Assembly: GCA_029547045.1 (NCBI GenBank) | Contig: JAKPQL010000090.1 | Span: 1-64,000 of the forward strand | Direction: 5' to 3' | Length of the DNA stretch: 64,000 nucleotides | From: Deltaproteobacteria bacterium | GTDB lineage: Bacteria > Desulfobacterota > Desulfomonilia > UBA1062 | In this document: positions 49,508-59,270 of the stretch, piece by piece | Numbering within the stretch: position 1 is the stretch's first letter | How the letters are laid out: the number at the start of each line of letters is the position of its first letter | The notes under the pieces: model-generated | Told to the model about the DNA's origin: nothing | The model's database searches: none | The model's input: only the letters and a program-made list of their open reading frames with translations | Translations under genes and position numbers: made by a program

Positions 49508-49621
49508 AGGGGAATACTGTAATGGATTCTCCGGGCGGGCACAATGCGCAAGTGAGGCTCTCTAGTTGCCTTGGGGCCTCCATGTGTGGTACAGCTTGTT
49601 CGGACCAAGGAGGACACTGAC

Positions 49622-49822
49622 ATGTTTGGCGGACTCGGCATGACGGAACTGATCATCATCCTGGTGATCGTACTGGTTATCTTCGGTGCGGGCAAGCTCC
49701 CCGAGGTGGGAAGCGCACTGGGTAAAGGGATCAAGAATTTCAAGTCTGCCGTCACCGAATCGGGGGACAAGGGCCCCAAGGGTGACATCGAGGACAAGAA
49801 CAAGGAGAACAAGCCGTCCTGA
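49622..49822 (+). CDS. tatA: Twin-arginine translocase subunit TatA/E
   Basis: [44 protein letters not shown] aaggagg. Confidence 0.95.
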   Translation: MFGGLGMTELIIILVIVLVIFGAGKLPEVGSALGKGIKNFKSAVTESGDKGPKGDIEDKNKENKPS

Positions 49823-49887
49823 GATAACGGCGCCCGCTCTAACAGGTCGTCGTTCCGCCTTTTCCTCTCAAGCCCGCTCCTGAACCC

Positions 49888-52140
49888 TCATTTCTCCTCG
49901 AATGAAACCGCACCGTCCCACCCCGGCGGCGGCCCTGCCTTCACAAACGCCTCCATGCGGCACAGGTGGAGGGAGTAGACCGGGGACGGGCTGAGGGAGG
50001 CCAGGGACCGCATCTCCTCACAGGCCCTCACGAAATCGCCCCGCTGGGAGAGCCTGAACGCCGCTTCGAACCGCTCCACCTCATGGAGGAGCCGGGGATC
50101 GGGCGCGCCTTCCATGATCGGTTCGTAGATGTCGATGGGCACGGTCTTGCCCTTCACGCGCACGCGGTCGAGTATCCGGCAGAAGACGGCGTCCCCGAGG
50201 GCGTTCTTCGTGTGCTCCGAGATGATGACGGCGGTGTGGTAGACCTTGTTGAGGCCCTCCAGCCGGGAGGCGAGGTTCATGTTGTCTCCGATGGCTGTGT
50301 ACTCGAAGCGCCGCTCGCTCCCGAAGTTGCCGACACGCACCACGCCCGTGTTGATGCCGATGCGCATGGAGATCGCGGGCAGCCCCTGTGATGCCCAGCG
50401 TTCGTTGAGTCCGTCCAGGGCCTTGAGCATCTGCAGGGAGGCCCTCACCGCATGGACGGCATGGTCCGGGTCGTCCACCGGCGCGCCCCAGAGGGCCACT
50501 ATGGCGTCGCCGATGTACTTGTCCACGGTGCCCGAGTTGTTCATGATGATGTCGCTCATGGCGGTGAGATAAGTGTTCATGAACTGTGCGAGCTGCTCGG
50601 GGTGCAGACCCTCGGAGATGCTGGTGAAGTCCCTGATGTCAGAGAAAAGCATGGTGAGATTCTTCTGCTGCCCCTCAATCTTCAGGCTTTCGGGGCTCTT
50701 CATGAGCTGGCTCACCACGGCGGGGGAGACGTAGCGGCTGAAGGCATCGTGGATGAACTGCTTCTTGCGGTGCTCGCTCAGGTAGTTCGTCAGGGTCACG
50801 ACGAGGTACACGCCGATGAGCGTCAGGAACGGGTACGTGACCCCCATGAGGCGGTTGTGGAGGAAGAACAGGGAATAGTCCGCGTAGAGAAGCCCTCCCA
50901 GCAGGACGAGGCCGGCGATCCCGCCTGCGAGCGCCCCGCCGAAGGCCAGGATGGCGCTCAGCGCGAGTCCACCTGCAAAGATCACCGTGTAGGTGAGGCC
51001 GATCTCGGTGTAGGCGTCATAGGAGTAGAGATCGCCCTCGAGCATGTTGTCCACCGCCGTTGCCTGCACCTCGATGCCCGGACAGATCGCTGAGAATGGG
51101 GTGGCGTGGAAGTCCGGGATGCCTGCCGCTGAGGTGCCGATGATCACGTACTTGCCCCTGAGTTCCCCCCCGTTCCTGCCCTCGAGGATGTCCACCGCCG
51201 AAACGGAGGGGAAGGTGCCCGCCGGCCCCCTGTAGTTCAGGGTGATCTGCCCGGTGGTATCAGTGGGGATGAACCTGTCCGCCAGGCTCACGCCAATGAT
51301 GGAGGCCCTGTCTGGGGTGTTGTCCTGCGACGCATGGACGGTCGCTGTGTCGAGACCCAGACCGATGCGGGTTATCTCAAGGGCCAGGGAAGGATAAGGC
51401 ATTCCGTCGAGGGCCATGAACAGAGGGACCCGGTGGACGGTCCCCGAGGGGTCGGGAAAGACGTTGAGGAACCCCTCGCTCCGTCCCTGCGATACCTCCG
51501 GAACGTTCAGGATCGGCCGGTAGGCCCCCACGAGGGAGAGGTCGCCCATGGACACCGCTTCAGGCCGCACGGCGAGCTCGAGCGCAGGGAACGGTCTTTC
51601 ATGCATGGATTTCAGGCCATCGTCCTTGAGCTGAAAGATATACCCCAGCACGGTGGGGGCCTCGGACAGTGCGGCACCGAGCATGCGGTCGTGGTCGAGG
51701 TCCTCTCTGCCGGACAGCCAGTTCAGGTCTTTAGCGGTGAGCCTGTGCCCGAGCATGTGCCGGAAGTCCTCCAGATACAGCCCCGGGGAGGTCCGGTCAG
51801 GCTCGGGAAAGACGATGTCGAATCCGATCACCCGGGCACCGGAGTCCTTGACCCTCCGGACGAGGCTCGCCATGATGTCACGTCGCCACGGCCATTGCCC
51901 GATCCTGCCGAGGCTCTTCTCATCGATGTCCACGATGACCACTGCGCCCGTGGTCGGCATCGGGCCGCGCCACCTGAACATGGCGCTGGAGATCTGGTTG
52001 TCCAGGGAGGTGAGGAGTTCGGGCTTGGAATCCCCGAGGCCGTGGAAGATCAGGCACGATACGAGGATGGCCACGCACCCCGCCGCGAAGGGGGTGAGTC
52101 TGAGGGAATGGGAAAGCCCTCTCATGGCGGGGACCGGCAT
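49888..52140 (-). CDS. CHASE2 sensor adenylate/guanylate cyclase
   Basis: CHASE2 (VVIVDIDEKSLGRIGQWPWRRDIMASLVRRVKDSGARVIGFDIVFPEPD), three TMs, class III cyclase (LTMLFSDIRDFTSISEGL...VDKYIGDAIVALWGAP). Confidence 0.95.
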   Translation of the reverse strand: MPVPAMRGLSHSLRLTPFAAGCVAILVSCLIFHGLGDSKPELLTSLDNQISSAMFRWRGPMPTTGAVVIVDIDEKSLGRIGQWPWRRDIMASLVRRVKDSGARVIGFDIVFPEPDRTSPGLYLEDFRHMLGHRLTAKDLNWLSGREDLDHDRMLGAALSEAPTVLGYIFQLKDDGLKSMHERPFPALELAVRPEAVSMGDLSLVGAYRPILNVPEVSQGRSEGFLNVFPDPSGTVHRVPLFMALDGMPYPSLALEITRIGLGLDTATVHASQDNTPDRASIIGVSLADRFIPTDTTGQITLNYRGPAGTFPSVSAVDILEGRNGGELRGKYVIIGTSAAGIPDFHATPFSAICPGIEVQATAVDNMLEGDLYSYDAYTEIGLTYTVIFAGGLALSAILAFGGALAGGIAGLVLLGGLLYADYSLFFLHNRLMGVTYPFLTLIGVYLVVTLTNYLSEHRKKQFIHDAFSRYVSPAVVSQLMKSPESLKIEGQQKNLTMLFSDIRDFTSISEGLHPEQLAQFMNTYLTAMSDIIMNNSGTVDKYIGDAIVALWGAPVDDPDHAVHAVRASLQMLKALDGLNERWASQGLPAISMRIGINTGVVRVGNFGSERRFEYTAIGDNMNLASRLEGLNKVYHTAVIISEHTKNALGDAVFCRILDRVRVKGKTVPIDIYEPIMEGAPDPRLLHEVERFEAAFRLSQRGDFVRACEEMRSLASLSPSPVYSLHLCRMEAFVKAGPPPGWDGAVSFEEK

Positions 52141-52185
52141 CCTTCAGTCTCCTGAGCTGTCCAGGGGGGATCCGCTCTCTCCCAT

Positions 52186-54828
52186 CTACCGGTCTCCCCC
52201 GAAGATGCCGTAGTAGCCCGCATCACTCATCCGGGCGCGGAAATTGCCGCCGATGGCATCTGCGTTCCGGCCGAAGAATGCCCCGTTCACGCTGCTGGTT
52301 TCCGCCCCGGTGACCTGGGCCCCGAAAACCCCGGAGGATGCGCTGACAAAGCCCCCTGAAAGCCCCAGGCTGATCTGGTCGAAGGCGATGGAGCCGCTTA
52401 CGGGGCTCGTGGCGCCGGGGGAGAAGTTCACCGTTATGTCCGTGGTGCCGCCTGTCAGCTGCGACACAATGCCGCCGGCGTCGATGCGTATCCCCTCTGC
52501 TCCTCCCTGGTAGCGGCCCGTGAATCTGCTCGACACGAGGTCGGCGATGCTGCCTGCCGGTGTCGGCTCCCCCGCGACCCACAGGGATCCGGGCCTGTGC
52601 AGGTGGTAATCTGCCGAGGACGCGGGGTCCACATAGGCGATCTCCCAGTACCCCCACGTGACATGGTCTGAGAACTGCTTGTCCAGGTCCCCGGTGACGA
52701 GGAAATTCCCCACCGGCTTCAGCCCCCCCGTGGAGGTGCCGGTGACGATGGAAGAGCCGGAGGAATCGCCCAGGATCGCCACGTAGTTGTCATCGAGCAC
52801 ATAGGCCGAGCCGAAGGACCCGCCGACGGCGAGCTGGTTGATGGCGTTGTCGTTCATGAGGATGTCGCCCGCGCTGATGCTCCCGGAGAGTGTTCCCGTG
52901 TCCCTGTCCACCGTGAAGGACACATCCTGCAGGGAGCCGTTCATGAAGAGCCTGCGGTCGACATCGGGCCGGCTCATGTCCTCGGCCATGCCCAGGACGA
53001 ACCCCTGGAACCGGGCCGTTCCCGTAGGTGCGGTCTCATCCACCCCCGGTTCGTACTCCCGCAGGCCGGCGGCGATGATGTGCCCTACGCCGATACGCCC
53101 TGTCTGGTCTGACTGGATGGAAAAGAGGTTAGCGCTGCCGGTCATGCCGAACCCTTCGAGCTGGGTTCCGTAGAACCGTCCTGACGCGGTGATCCCGGCC
53201 ACGCTCTCGATCTCGTGGTCCTGGAACTCACCCACCGGGGCCTCTGTGCCGAAGGCAGCGACGTTCGTCAGGGACGTGCCCTGCACGTCACCGAAGAAGA
53301 TCGTCTCCCAGTCGCCGCCATCGGGCTGTTCCGTTGTCCGGGCACCGTGCACGATACCTATGGCTTTCCCGTTGTGCCAGTTCACCTCCAGGAACATCTT
53401 TGCCGGGGAGGCGCTCCTCTCATCGGCGGACTCCTTGAACCCCAGGGCAGGGCCGAAATAGCCGTACACACCGTCCGACGGGGTTGAGGAGGAAGGCGCG
53501 CCGGCAAAGCCGAGCTCGCTGAAGCGGTAGGTGGCGCCGTCCGTGAATGTGGACTCCTTTACGGCGAAAACCGCGAAGGCGCCGGTGCTGGCTGAGAATA
53601 CATCGGCCTCGAAGGTCTGAGGGGAACCCATGAGGGTGACGGTGCGGTCCTGGAGGGTGGAAAGGGGATCGGGGTTGCTGTATGCGGCACCATCGTCATG
53701 GGCGTTCACCGTGAAGCTGAAGTCGAAGGGCGTGCCGTCCTGGGTCGATACCGAACCAGTAAGGGTGGTGTCCTGGGAGGTCGCCAGGGTGTCGCCGTAC
53801 CACCGTGTGCCGTTGATTGTGGGGTCCTCGATCCCCTCGATGAGGGTGCTCATGTAAGCTCCGGACATGGTTGTCCCCATGTCCTGAACGGCGTCCTGCA
53901 TGTCCTGCTGCGAGGCTTCCTGGGCGGTCGTGTCCGTGATGTCGTCGAAATGCTGGTCGAGACCGGCCGTCAGGACAAAGAGGCTGGATTCCGGGGGGGA
54001 TTCCAGGGCGGGAAGAGCGGCGTCATCGAGGCCCGGTGACGGAACCGCTCCGCCGTTCTGTGGTGCGCCTTCGTCGGGAGAGGCAGCCGGTGCGGCAGCC
54101 TGGTCTGTCTCAGTGGCGCCGGGATCCCGGCCTTCAGGCGAGTCACCCCGTGCTTCCTCCGGGTCCTTGGCCCCGGGTTCCTGGCCGTATGACCCGAGCC
54201 CGCTGTTGATGAGGTCAAGATCTTCCCGGCTGAGGCGCGAGGGAGGTTCCGGGGCGACCGACGCCGATGCGATCCGGGTCCCGAATCCCGGGACGGTTAT
54301 GGCCACTGACCCTGCACCGTTCGAGACATCGATCCCCCGCCCCCCCTCGAAGGAAACCAGGAGGCCCTGGTCGGAGAGGATGCCGGAGTACATGGATCCC
54401 CTCACCCCGATGGTCCCCGCAGGGGTGTCGGTCTTGAAGGTGGAGGGGCTGTGCCTGGTGAGCGCACCGCCCATGACGCGGAACACCCCTTCGTGCACCG
54501 TGGTCTTCATGGCGCCGGTCCTGTTCTTCTGGTCCCAGAGATACCGGGACACCTCCAGGCTGCTCGAGCCGCCGAGGCTTATGATGGTGTTGTCGGAGAA
54601 CAGGATCTGGATGCGCCCGGTCTTCCCGGTACGGATGGTGTCCTCGACATACACAGGGTCCCTCATGGAGAGATTCCTGGCCGTGCCTGATCCGTCCATG
54701 GCGGAAACTTCGCCCCTCAGGGCAACCACGGATCCGACGGGCTCCTGGGCGTGCCCAGGTGTTTCTGCCAGGAACATGCATCCGAGGGCGAGGATCGCGA
54801 TAAGGGTGCCGGTTTCTCTCCGTGTCAT
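52186..54828 (-). CDS. Large secreted FecR-domain protein with C-terminal TbpB-like beta-barrel repeat
   Basis: Signal peptide; FecR domain (VGSVVALRGEVSAMDGSGTARNLSMRDPVYVEDTIRTGKTGRIQILFSDNTIISLGGSSSLEVSRYLWD...TPAGTIGVRGS); C-terminal TWGYWEIAYV, WVAGEPTPAGSIADL and VNGAFFGRNADAIGGNFRAR motifs. Confidence 0.85.
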   Translation of the reverse strand: MTRRETGTLIAILALGCMFLAETPGHAQEPVGSVVALRGEVSAMDGSGTARNLSMRDPVYVEDTIRTGKTGRIQILFSDNTIISLGGSSSLEVSRYLWDQKNRTGAMKTTVHEGVFRVMGGALTRHSPSTFKTDTPAGTIGVRGSMYSGILSDQGLLVSFEGGRGIDVSNGAGSVAITVPGFGTRIASASVAPEPPSRLSREDLDLINSGLGSYGQEPGAKDPEEARGDSPEGRDPGATETDQAAAPAASPDEGAPQNGGAVPSPGLDDAALPALESPPESSLFVLTAGLDQHFDDITDTTAQEASQQDMQDAVQDMGTTMSGAYMSTLIEGIEDPTINGTRWYGDTLATSQDTTLTGSVSTQDGTPFDFSFTVNAHDDGAAYSNPDPLSTLQDRTVTLMGSPQTFEADVFSASTGAFAVFAVKESTFTDGATYRFSELGFAGAPSSSTPSDGVYGYFGPALGFKESADERSASPAKMFLEVNWHNGKAIGIVHGARTTEQPDGGDWETIFFGDVQGTSLTNVAAFGTEAPVGEFQDHEIESVAGITASGRFYGTQLEGFGMTGSANLFSIQSDQTGRIGVGHIIAAGLREYEPGVDETAPTGTARFQGFVLGMAEDMSRPDVDRRLFMNGSLQDVSFTVDRDTGTLSGSISAGDILMNDNAINQLAVGGSFGSAYVLDDNYVAILGDSSGSSIVTGTSTGGLKPVGNFLVTGDLDKQFSDHVTWGYWEIAYVDPASSADYHLHRPGSLWVAGEPTPAGSIADLVSSRFTGRYQGGAEGIRIDAGGIVSQLTGGTTDITVNFSPGATSPVSGSIAFDQISLGLSGGFVSASSGVFGAQVTGAETSSVNGAFFGRNADAIGGNFRARMSDAGYYGIFGGDR

Positions 54829-54895
54829 GGGTTCACTCCTTTGCCCGTGCACCGGGCATGGTTGCCTTGGCGTGCCTTCATATCCGTTCATGGCA

Positions 54896-56269
54896 TCAGA
54901 ATGCGCAGGACAGCGACAGGGATGTCGCGTTCTTCGTGTAGGTGTACAGGGGAAGGGTGGAGTTCGCATCGGTGTAGGTATACCCGAGGCTCACGATGCC
55001 CTCGAAACCCCGGCCGGGAGAGCGGAATACCGTCTTCGAGAGTGTGGCGGAGCAGGAATGCACGTCGTCCTGTCGTTTCTCGTCGAACAGGTCGGCCTTC
55101 TCCTTGTACCAGCTCCCCTGGTACCGGTAGCCTGCAAGGAACGTGAAGGCAAGGGGGAGGATCCGTTCATACGAGACCGACCCCATTGCCCGCCAGTAGG
55201 TTTCGGTCTCTACCCGGGCGTCCTCCCGTTCGATGACCAGCGATGTCCGGATGCGGTTCAATCCCCTGGTCCATGTGGGGGCGACCATGAAGGAGGTGTT
55301 CTTCGCATCGTTCGCGTCCTCCTCGGAATAGTTCTTCCTTCTAAAGCGCAGATCGGCATCGACCATGAGGTTCGCATCCACCACGGTGTTAAGGGCCGTT
55401 CCTGCGCCATAGGTCCTGGAGTAATCGTCGTCGTCGAGGGTGATGTGCGAGGCCAGCACGTAGAGGTCCCAGGTGAACCTCCCACTCTGCAGGGCTGGCC
55501 CGGCTTTGACTTCCGCCAGGTTCAGGTCGAGGTCTTTCTCGTGGGTGTAGTGCGCGCCGTACCCGAGCAGCGAACCCTTCCAGGCGAGAGTCCTCCCGTA
55601 CGGCATGTATGAGTACCTGAGGTCCGCCGTGAGGTGGGTGATGGAATCGCCCGCAGGCCTGTCGACCCGGACCGGAAGGTCGCCCAGGTCCGTGATGATG
55701 GTGATGAGGCCGCTTGTCGGGGCCACGTTGACGTTGTCGTCCCAGTCCACGCCTGCAGAGACGATCCCCTGGAAGAAGTGCTCCCTGCGGGATGCGGTTA
55801 TGGCCCGGAGGTGGCTTTCGATGTTCTTCCTCACCTGCTCCGGGGGATCTCCTGCCAGGACCTCCCGGAAAGACCGTTCCGCCATGTCGTAGGCACCGAG
55901 CTGGTAGTAGCACCGGGCGATCTCAAGCTTGGCCCTGGGGGTGTCCGGTCTGATCATGAGCACCCGTTCGAAGGCCATGACGGCCTCCTCGACCCTGCCC
56001 GTCTCGAAGGCCGCCCGTCCGAGGGAGAAGTTGACCTCCACATTGCCCGGATCTTCCCGGAAAAGGTCCGACAGGATGGTGTAGGCAACGGGGAAATTGC
56101 CTGCCTGCATTTGCTCCTGGGCGGCCTGGAACCTCTCCTGGAACACCACGTTCTGGGCGTGCGCGTTCCCTGCACCCGGCAGAGCGCAGCTCACGAGTGC
56201 CGCAACGACTAGGCCCAGCACCATGGGGGGGCGCGGGATCCACCGGATTCTTCCCTGGGCCATGGACAC
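54896..56269 (-). CDS. Slam-like (DUF560/SlipAM, type XI secretion) outer-membrane protein: TPR + beta-barrel
   Basis: TPR region ...RPDTPRAKLEIARCYYQLGAYDMAERSFREVLAGDPPEQVRKNIESHLRAI then SAGVDWDDNVNVAP and beta strands ending in SLSCAF. Confidence 0.8.
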   Translation of the reverse strand: MSMAQGRIRWIPRPPMVLGLVVAALVSCALPGAGNAHAQNVVFQERFQAAQEQMQAGNFPVAYTILSDLFREDPGNVEVNFSLGRAAFETGRVEEAVMAFERVLMIRPDTPRAKLEIARCYYQLGAYDMAERSFREVLAGDPPEQVRKNIESHLRAITASRREHFFQGIVSAGVDWDDNVNVAPTSGLITIITDLGDLPVRVDRPAGDSITHLTADLRYSYMPYGRTLAWKGSLLGYGAHYTHEKDLDLNLAEVKAGPALQSGRFTWDLYVLASHITLDDDDYSRTYGAGTALNTVVDANLMVDADLRFRRKNYSEEDANDAKNTSFMVAPTWTRGLNRIRTSLVIEREDARVETETYWRAMGSVSYERILPLAFTFLAGYRYQGSWYKEKADLFDEKRQDDVHSCSATLSKTVFRSPGRGFEGIVSLGYTYTDANSTLPLYTYTKNATSLSLSCAF

Positions 56270-56454
56270 AACCCTCCTCGGATTTTCGGAATCGGCAGCC
56301 GGGATGAAAAAACGTTGTCGGCTCCGTATACCCTATCGTTTTTTCGGGGGGAAAAAATGAGAGGTGTATACAATGTGTCAGGCAGCGGGGGAACCCGGCC
56401 TGCTCTCCGGGGGTATGAGGCCGGCACACGGGAAGGGTGCCGCTGATTCTCGGA

Positions 56455-58089
56455 CTAGCTGCTCTCGGTCTGTGCCTCGACGAGACTTCCGCGGAAGTAC
56501 TTCTCTCGGAGCTTCGGCTTTTCGATCTTGCCGGTGGGGTTGCGCGGCACCTGTTCGAAAAAGATCCTGCGCGGGCGCTTGTACCGTGGCAGTGCGGTGC
56601 AGAAGCGTGTGATCTCGGCTTCTGAACAGGAGAATCCGGGCTTTATCTCGATGACCGCTGCCACGATCTCGCCCAGTCGCTGATCGGGGAGTCCGATGAC
56701 CGCGACATCCTTGACAGCCTCATGGGTGCGCAGGAAATCCTCGATCTGTACCGGGTATATGTTTTCCCCGCCGGAGATGACGACATCCTTTTTGCGGTCC
56801 ACGAGATAGATGAACCCGTCTTCGTCCGTCCGCGCCATATCGCCCGTGAACAGCCAGCCGTCCCTCAGTATCTCTGCGGTGGCTTCAGGGTTGTTGTAGT
56901 AGCATTTCATGACACCATCCCCCTTCACGCAGAGTTCTCCCACCGCTCCAGGCTCTACGGGGCTGCCGTTTTCATCCACGATCCGCACCTGCCACCTGTA
57001 CCCGGCCTTGCCGATGGCGCCGACCTTGTGGATGTTCTCGATGCCGAGGTGGACACAGCCTGGGCCGATGGATTCGGAGAGGCCGTAATTGGTGTCGTAC
57101 TCATGGTTGGGGAAGTATGTCTTCCAGCGCTTGACCAGGCTCGGAGGAACCGGCTGTGCACCGATGTGCATCAGCCTCCACTGATCGAGGCGGTAGTCTC
57201 CCAGCCGGATGTCACCGCGTTCGATGGCATCCAGGATGTCCTGCGCCCACGGGACCAGCAGCCACACGATGGTGATCCCCTCGTCGGAAACCGCTTTCAT
57301 GATCCATTCCGGTTTTACGCCGCGCAGCAGGACGGCCCTGCTGCCGGCGAGAAAGCTGCCGAACCAGTGCATCTTCGCGCCGGTGTGGTACAGGGGGGGG
57401 ATGCAGAGGAAGTTGTCATTGCGGGTCTGCCTGTGGTGGTTCATCTCCACCTCGCAGGCGAGCATCAGGGCGCGGTGCGTATGAAGTATGGCCTTGGGGA
57501 ACCCGGTGGTTCCGGATGAGAAATAGATGGCGGCATCGTCATCGTCAGTGAGCGTGATCCTCGGGGCAGCGGATGAACAGCACGCGGTGAGTGCATAGTA
57601 GTTCTCTGCGAACGCGGGACAGTCCTGCCCCACGAACATCCGGATCTTGATGTTCGGCAACTGAGCGCGGATCGCATCGATTCGCTCCGTGAATTCCGGA
57701 CCGAAGATGAGGACCTCGCATTCGGCAAGATCGAGGCAGTATTTGATCTCATCCGCAGAATACCGGTAGTTGAGCGGTACCGCGAGGGCTCCGGTCCTCA
57801 GGACGCCGAAGTATATGGGCAGCCACTCCAGGCAGTTCATGAGGAGGATTCCGACCTTGATGCCTTTCTCCATGCCCCGTTCCAGCAGGAAATTGGCCAG
57901 CCGGTTGGCCTTGTGATCGAACTCGCGCCACGTCATCTCCCGCCGGTATCTCTTTTCCGGATTGGGTTCGACCAGTTCGGAATCCTTCCAGCTCGGTTTC
58001 ACTGCCCTGATTTCCGGGTTGATCTCTACCAGACAGGGCTCCTCGCCGTACAGGGCGGCGTTGCGCTCAAGGATGTCTGTGATGGGCAT
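56455..58089 (-). CDS. AMP-dependent acyl-CoA synthetase/ligase
   Basis: AAIYFSSGTTGFPKAILHTHRAL, YGLSESIGPGC, GWLFTGDMARTDEDGFIYLVDRKKDVVISGGENIYPVQIEDFL, PRNPTGKIEKPKLRE. Confidence 0.95.
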   Translation of the reverse strand: MPITDILERNAALYGEEPCLVEINPEIRAVKPSWKDSELVEPNPEKRYRREMTWREFDHKANRLANFLLERGMEKGIKVGILLMNCLEWLPIYFGVLRTGALAVPLNYRYSADEIKYCLDLAECEVLIFGPEFTERIDAIRAQLPNIKIRMFVGQDCPAFAENYYALTACCSSAAPRITLTDDDDAAIYFSSGTTGFPKAILHTHRALMLACEVEMNHHRQTRNDNFLCIPPLYHTGAKMHWFGSFLAGSRAVLLRGVKPEWIMKAVSDEGITIVWLLVPWAQDILDAIERGDIRLGDYRLDQWRLMHIGAQPVPPSLVKRWKTYFPNHEYDTNYGLSESIGPGCVHLGIENIHKVGAIGKAGYRWQVRIVDENGSPVEPGAVGELCVKGDGVMKCYYNNPEATAEILRDGWLFTGDMARTDEDGFIYLVDRKKDVVISGGENIYPVQIEDFLRTHEAVKDVAVIGLPDQRLGEIVAAVIEIKPGFSCSEAEITRFCTALPRYKRPRRIFFEQVPRNPTGKIEKPKLREKYFRGSLVEAQTESS

Positions 58090-58135
58090 GGTCCCTTTTC
58101 CAGCCGTCGGGGGAATGGTGCGAAAGATTCCTGCG

Positions 58136-58498
58136 CTACTTCCCTGGTGCCGCCGGGGCTGTCTGGGCCGGAGCGCCCTGGGGAACGGCAGCGCCCGAGG
58201 GTGCCCCTGGTGCCGCCGGGGCGGTCTGGGTGGCGGCAGGCTTGCCGGACATGATGCTCTTGGAGGGCCGCTCGAGGTTGAAGAAGCCCAGCGTCAGGGA
58301 GGTTAACATGAACACCACCACCATGACCAGGGTGGCCTTCTTGATGAAGTCCACCGGACCTGCACTACCGAACAGTGCCTGGCTGCCAGAGCCTCCGAAG
58401 ACCGCGCCGATGTCTGCGCCCTTGCCCGCCTGGAGGAGCACGGAGATGATGAGCCCGATGCATACCGCGATGTGGATGGTTAAGATGAACACGTACAT
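58136..58498 (-). CDS. secG: Preprotein translocase subunit SecG
   Basis: MYVFILTIHIAVCIGLIISVLLQAGKGADIGAVFGGSGSQALFGSAGPVDFIKKAT. Confidence 0.95.
   Translation of the reverse strand: MYVFILTIHIAVCIGLIISVLLQAGKGADIGAVFGGSGSQALFGSAGPVDFIKKATLVMVVVFMLTSLTLGFFNLERPSKSIMSGKPAATQTAPAAPGAPSGAAVPQGAPAQTAPAAPGK
58142..58231. repeat. Short direct repeat in the secG 3' end
   Basis: CCCTGGTGCCGCCGGGGC(T/G)GTCTGGG at 58142 and 58205 (63-bp period), encoding QTAPAAPG twice. Confidence 0.7.
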
Positions 58499-58503
58499 TG
58501 TCC

Positions 58504-59262
58504 TTATCCCTTGTATCGAATTATTCTCTCGAAGGACGCCACCTCGAGGCTTGCGCCTCCCACGAGGGCCCCGTCGATGTCTGCCTGCGCCATGAGTTCG
58601 TCGATGTTGTCGGGCTTAACGCTCCCACCGTAGAGGATGCGGACTGCGGCCGAAACCCCGGTCCCGAAGATCCCGGTGAGCGTGGACCTGATAAAGGCGT
58701 GCACCTCCTGGGCGATGCCGGGGGTTGCCGTTCTGCCTGTGCCGATGGCCCACACCGGCTCGTAGGCGATGATGAGCCCGGGGGCGTCGTCGGCTTTCAC
58801 GTGTGCCAGCCCGGCCTTCAGTTGGCTCCCCACCACGTCCAGGGTCCTTCCCGCCTCCCGCTCCTGAAGGGATTCGCCCACGCACACGATGGGGGTGAGC
58901 CCGGATCTGAGGCAGGCCATGAGGCGCCTGTTCACGGTCTCGTCGGTCTCGGCGAAGTACTGCCTGCGCTCGGAGTGGCCGATGATGGCATGGCGTGCGC
59001 CCAGGCTCCTGATCATGGGCGCGCTCACCTCGCCGGTGAAGGCCCCCTGGTCTTCCCAGAACACGTTCTGTGCCCCCACCATGACCGGGGTGTTCGTCAG
59101 GGCGTGCAGGACCGGGTAGATATACACCGAGGGCGGGCAGACGAGGATCTCCCGGTCCTGGACGTCGCCGACCCTGAGCGCGAGCTCCTCGGCGAAGAGG
59201 ACCGCCTCAGCCTCGGCCTTGAACATCTTCCAGTTGCCTGCAATGAGGGGCTTTCTCTTCAT
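58504..59262 (-). CDS. tpiA: Triosephosphate isomerase
   Basis: RKPLIAGNWKMFKAEAEAVLFAEEL...HAIIGHSERRQYFAETD...AYEPVWAIGTGRTATP...ILYGGSVKPDN. Confidence 0.97.
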   Translation of the reverse strand: MKRKPLIAGNWKMFKAEAEAVLFAEELALRVGDVQDREILVCPPSVYIYPVLHALTNTPVMVGAQNVFWEDQGAFTGEVSAPMIRSLGARHAIIGHSERRQYFAETDETVNRRLMACLRSGLTPIVCVGESLQEREAGRTLDVVGSQLKAGLAHVKADDAPGLIIAYEPVWAIGTGRTATPGIAQEVHAFIRSTLTGIFGTGVSAAVRILYGGSVKPDNIDELMAQADIDGALVGGASLEVASFERIIRYKG

Positions 59263-59270
59263 GTCGGTGT

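Noticed and set aside
47969-49522. 517-aa + strand ORF
   Set aside because: Antisense to the AOR gene; shadow-frame composition.
56325-56365. GTTTTTTCGGGGGGAAAAAAT as a terminator between the Slam-like and acyl-CoA synthetase genes
   Set aside because: Only an A/T stem with no GC-rich arm; insufficient evidence for a terminator.
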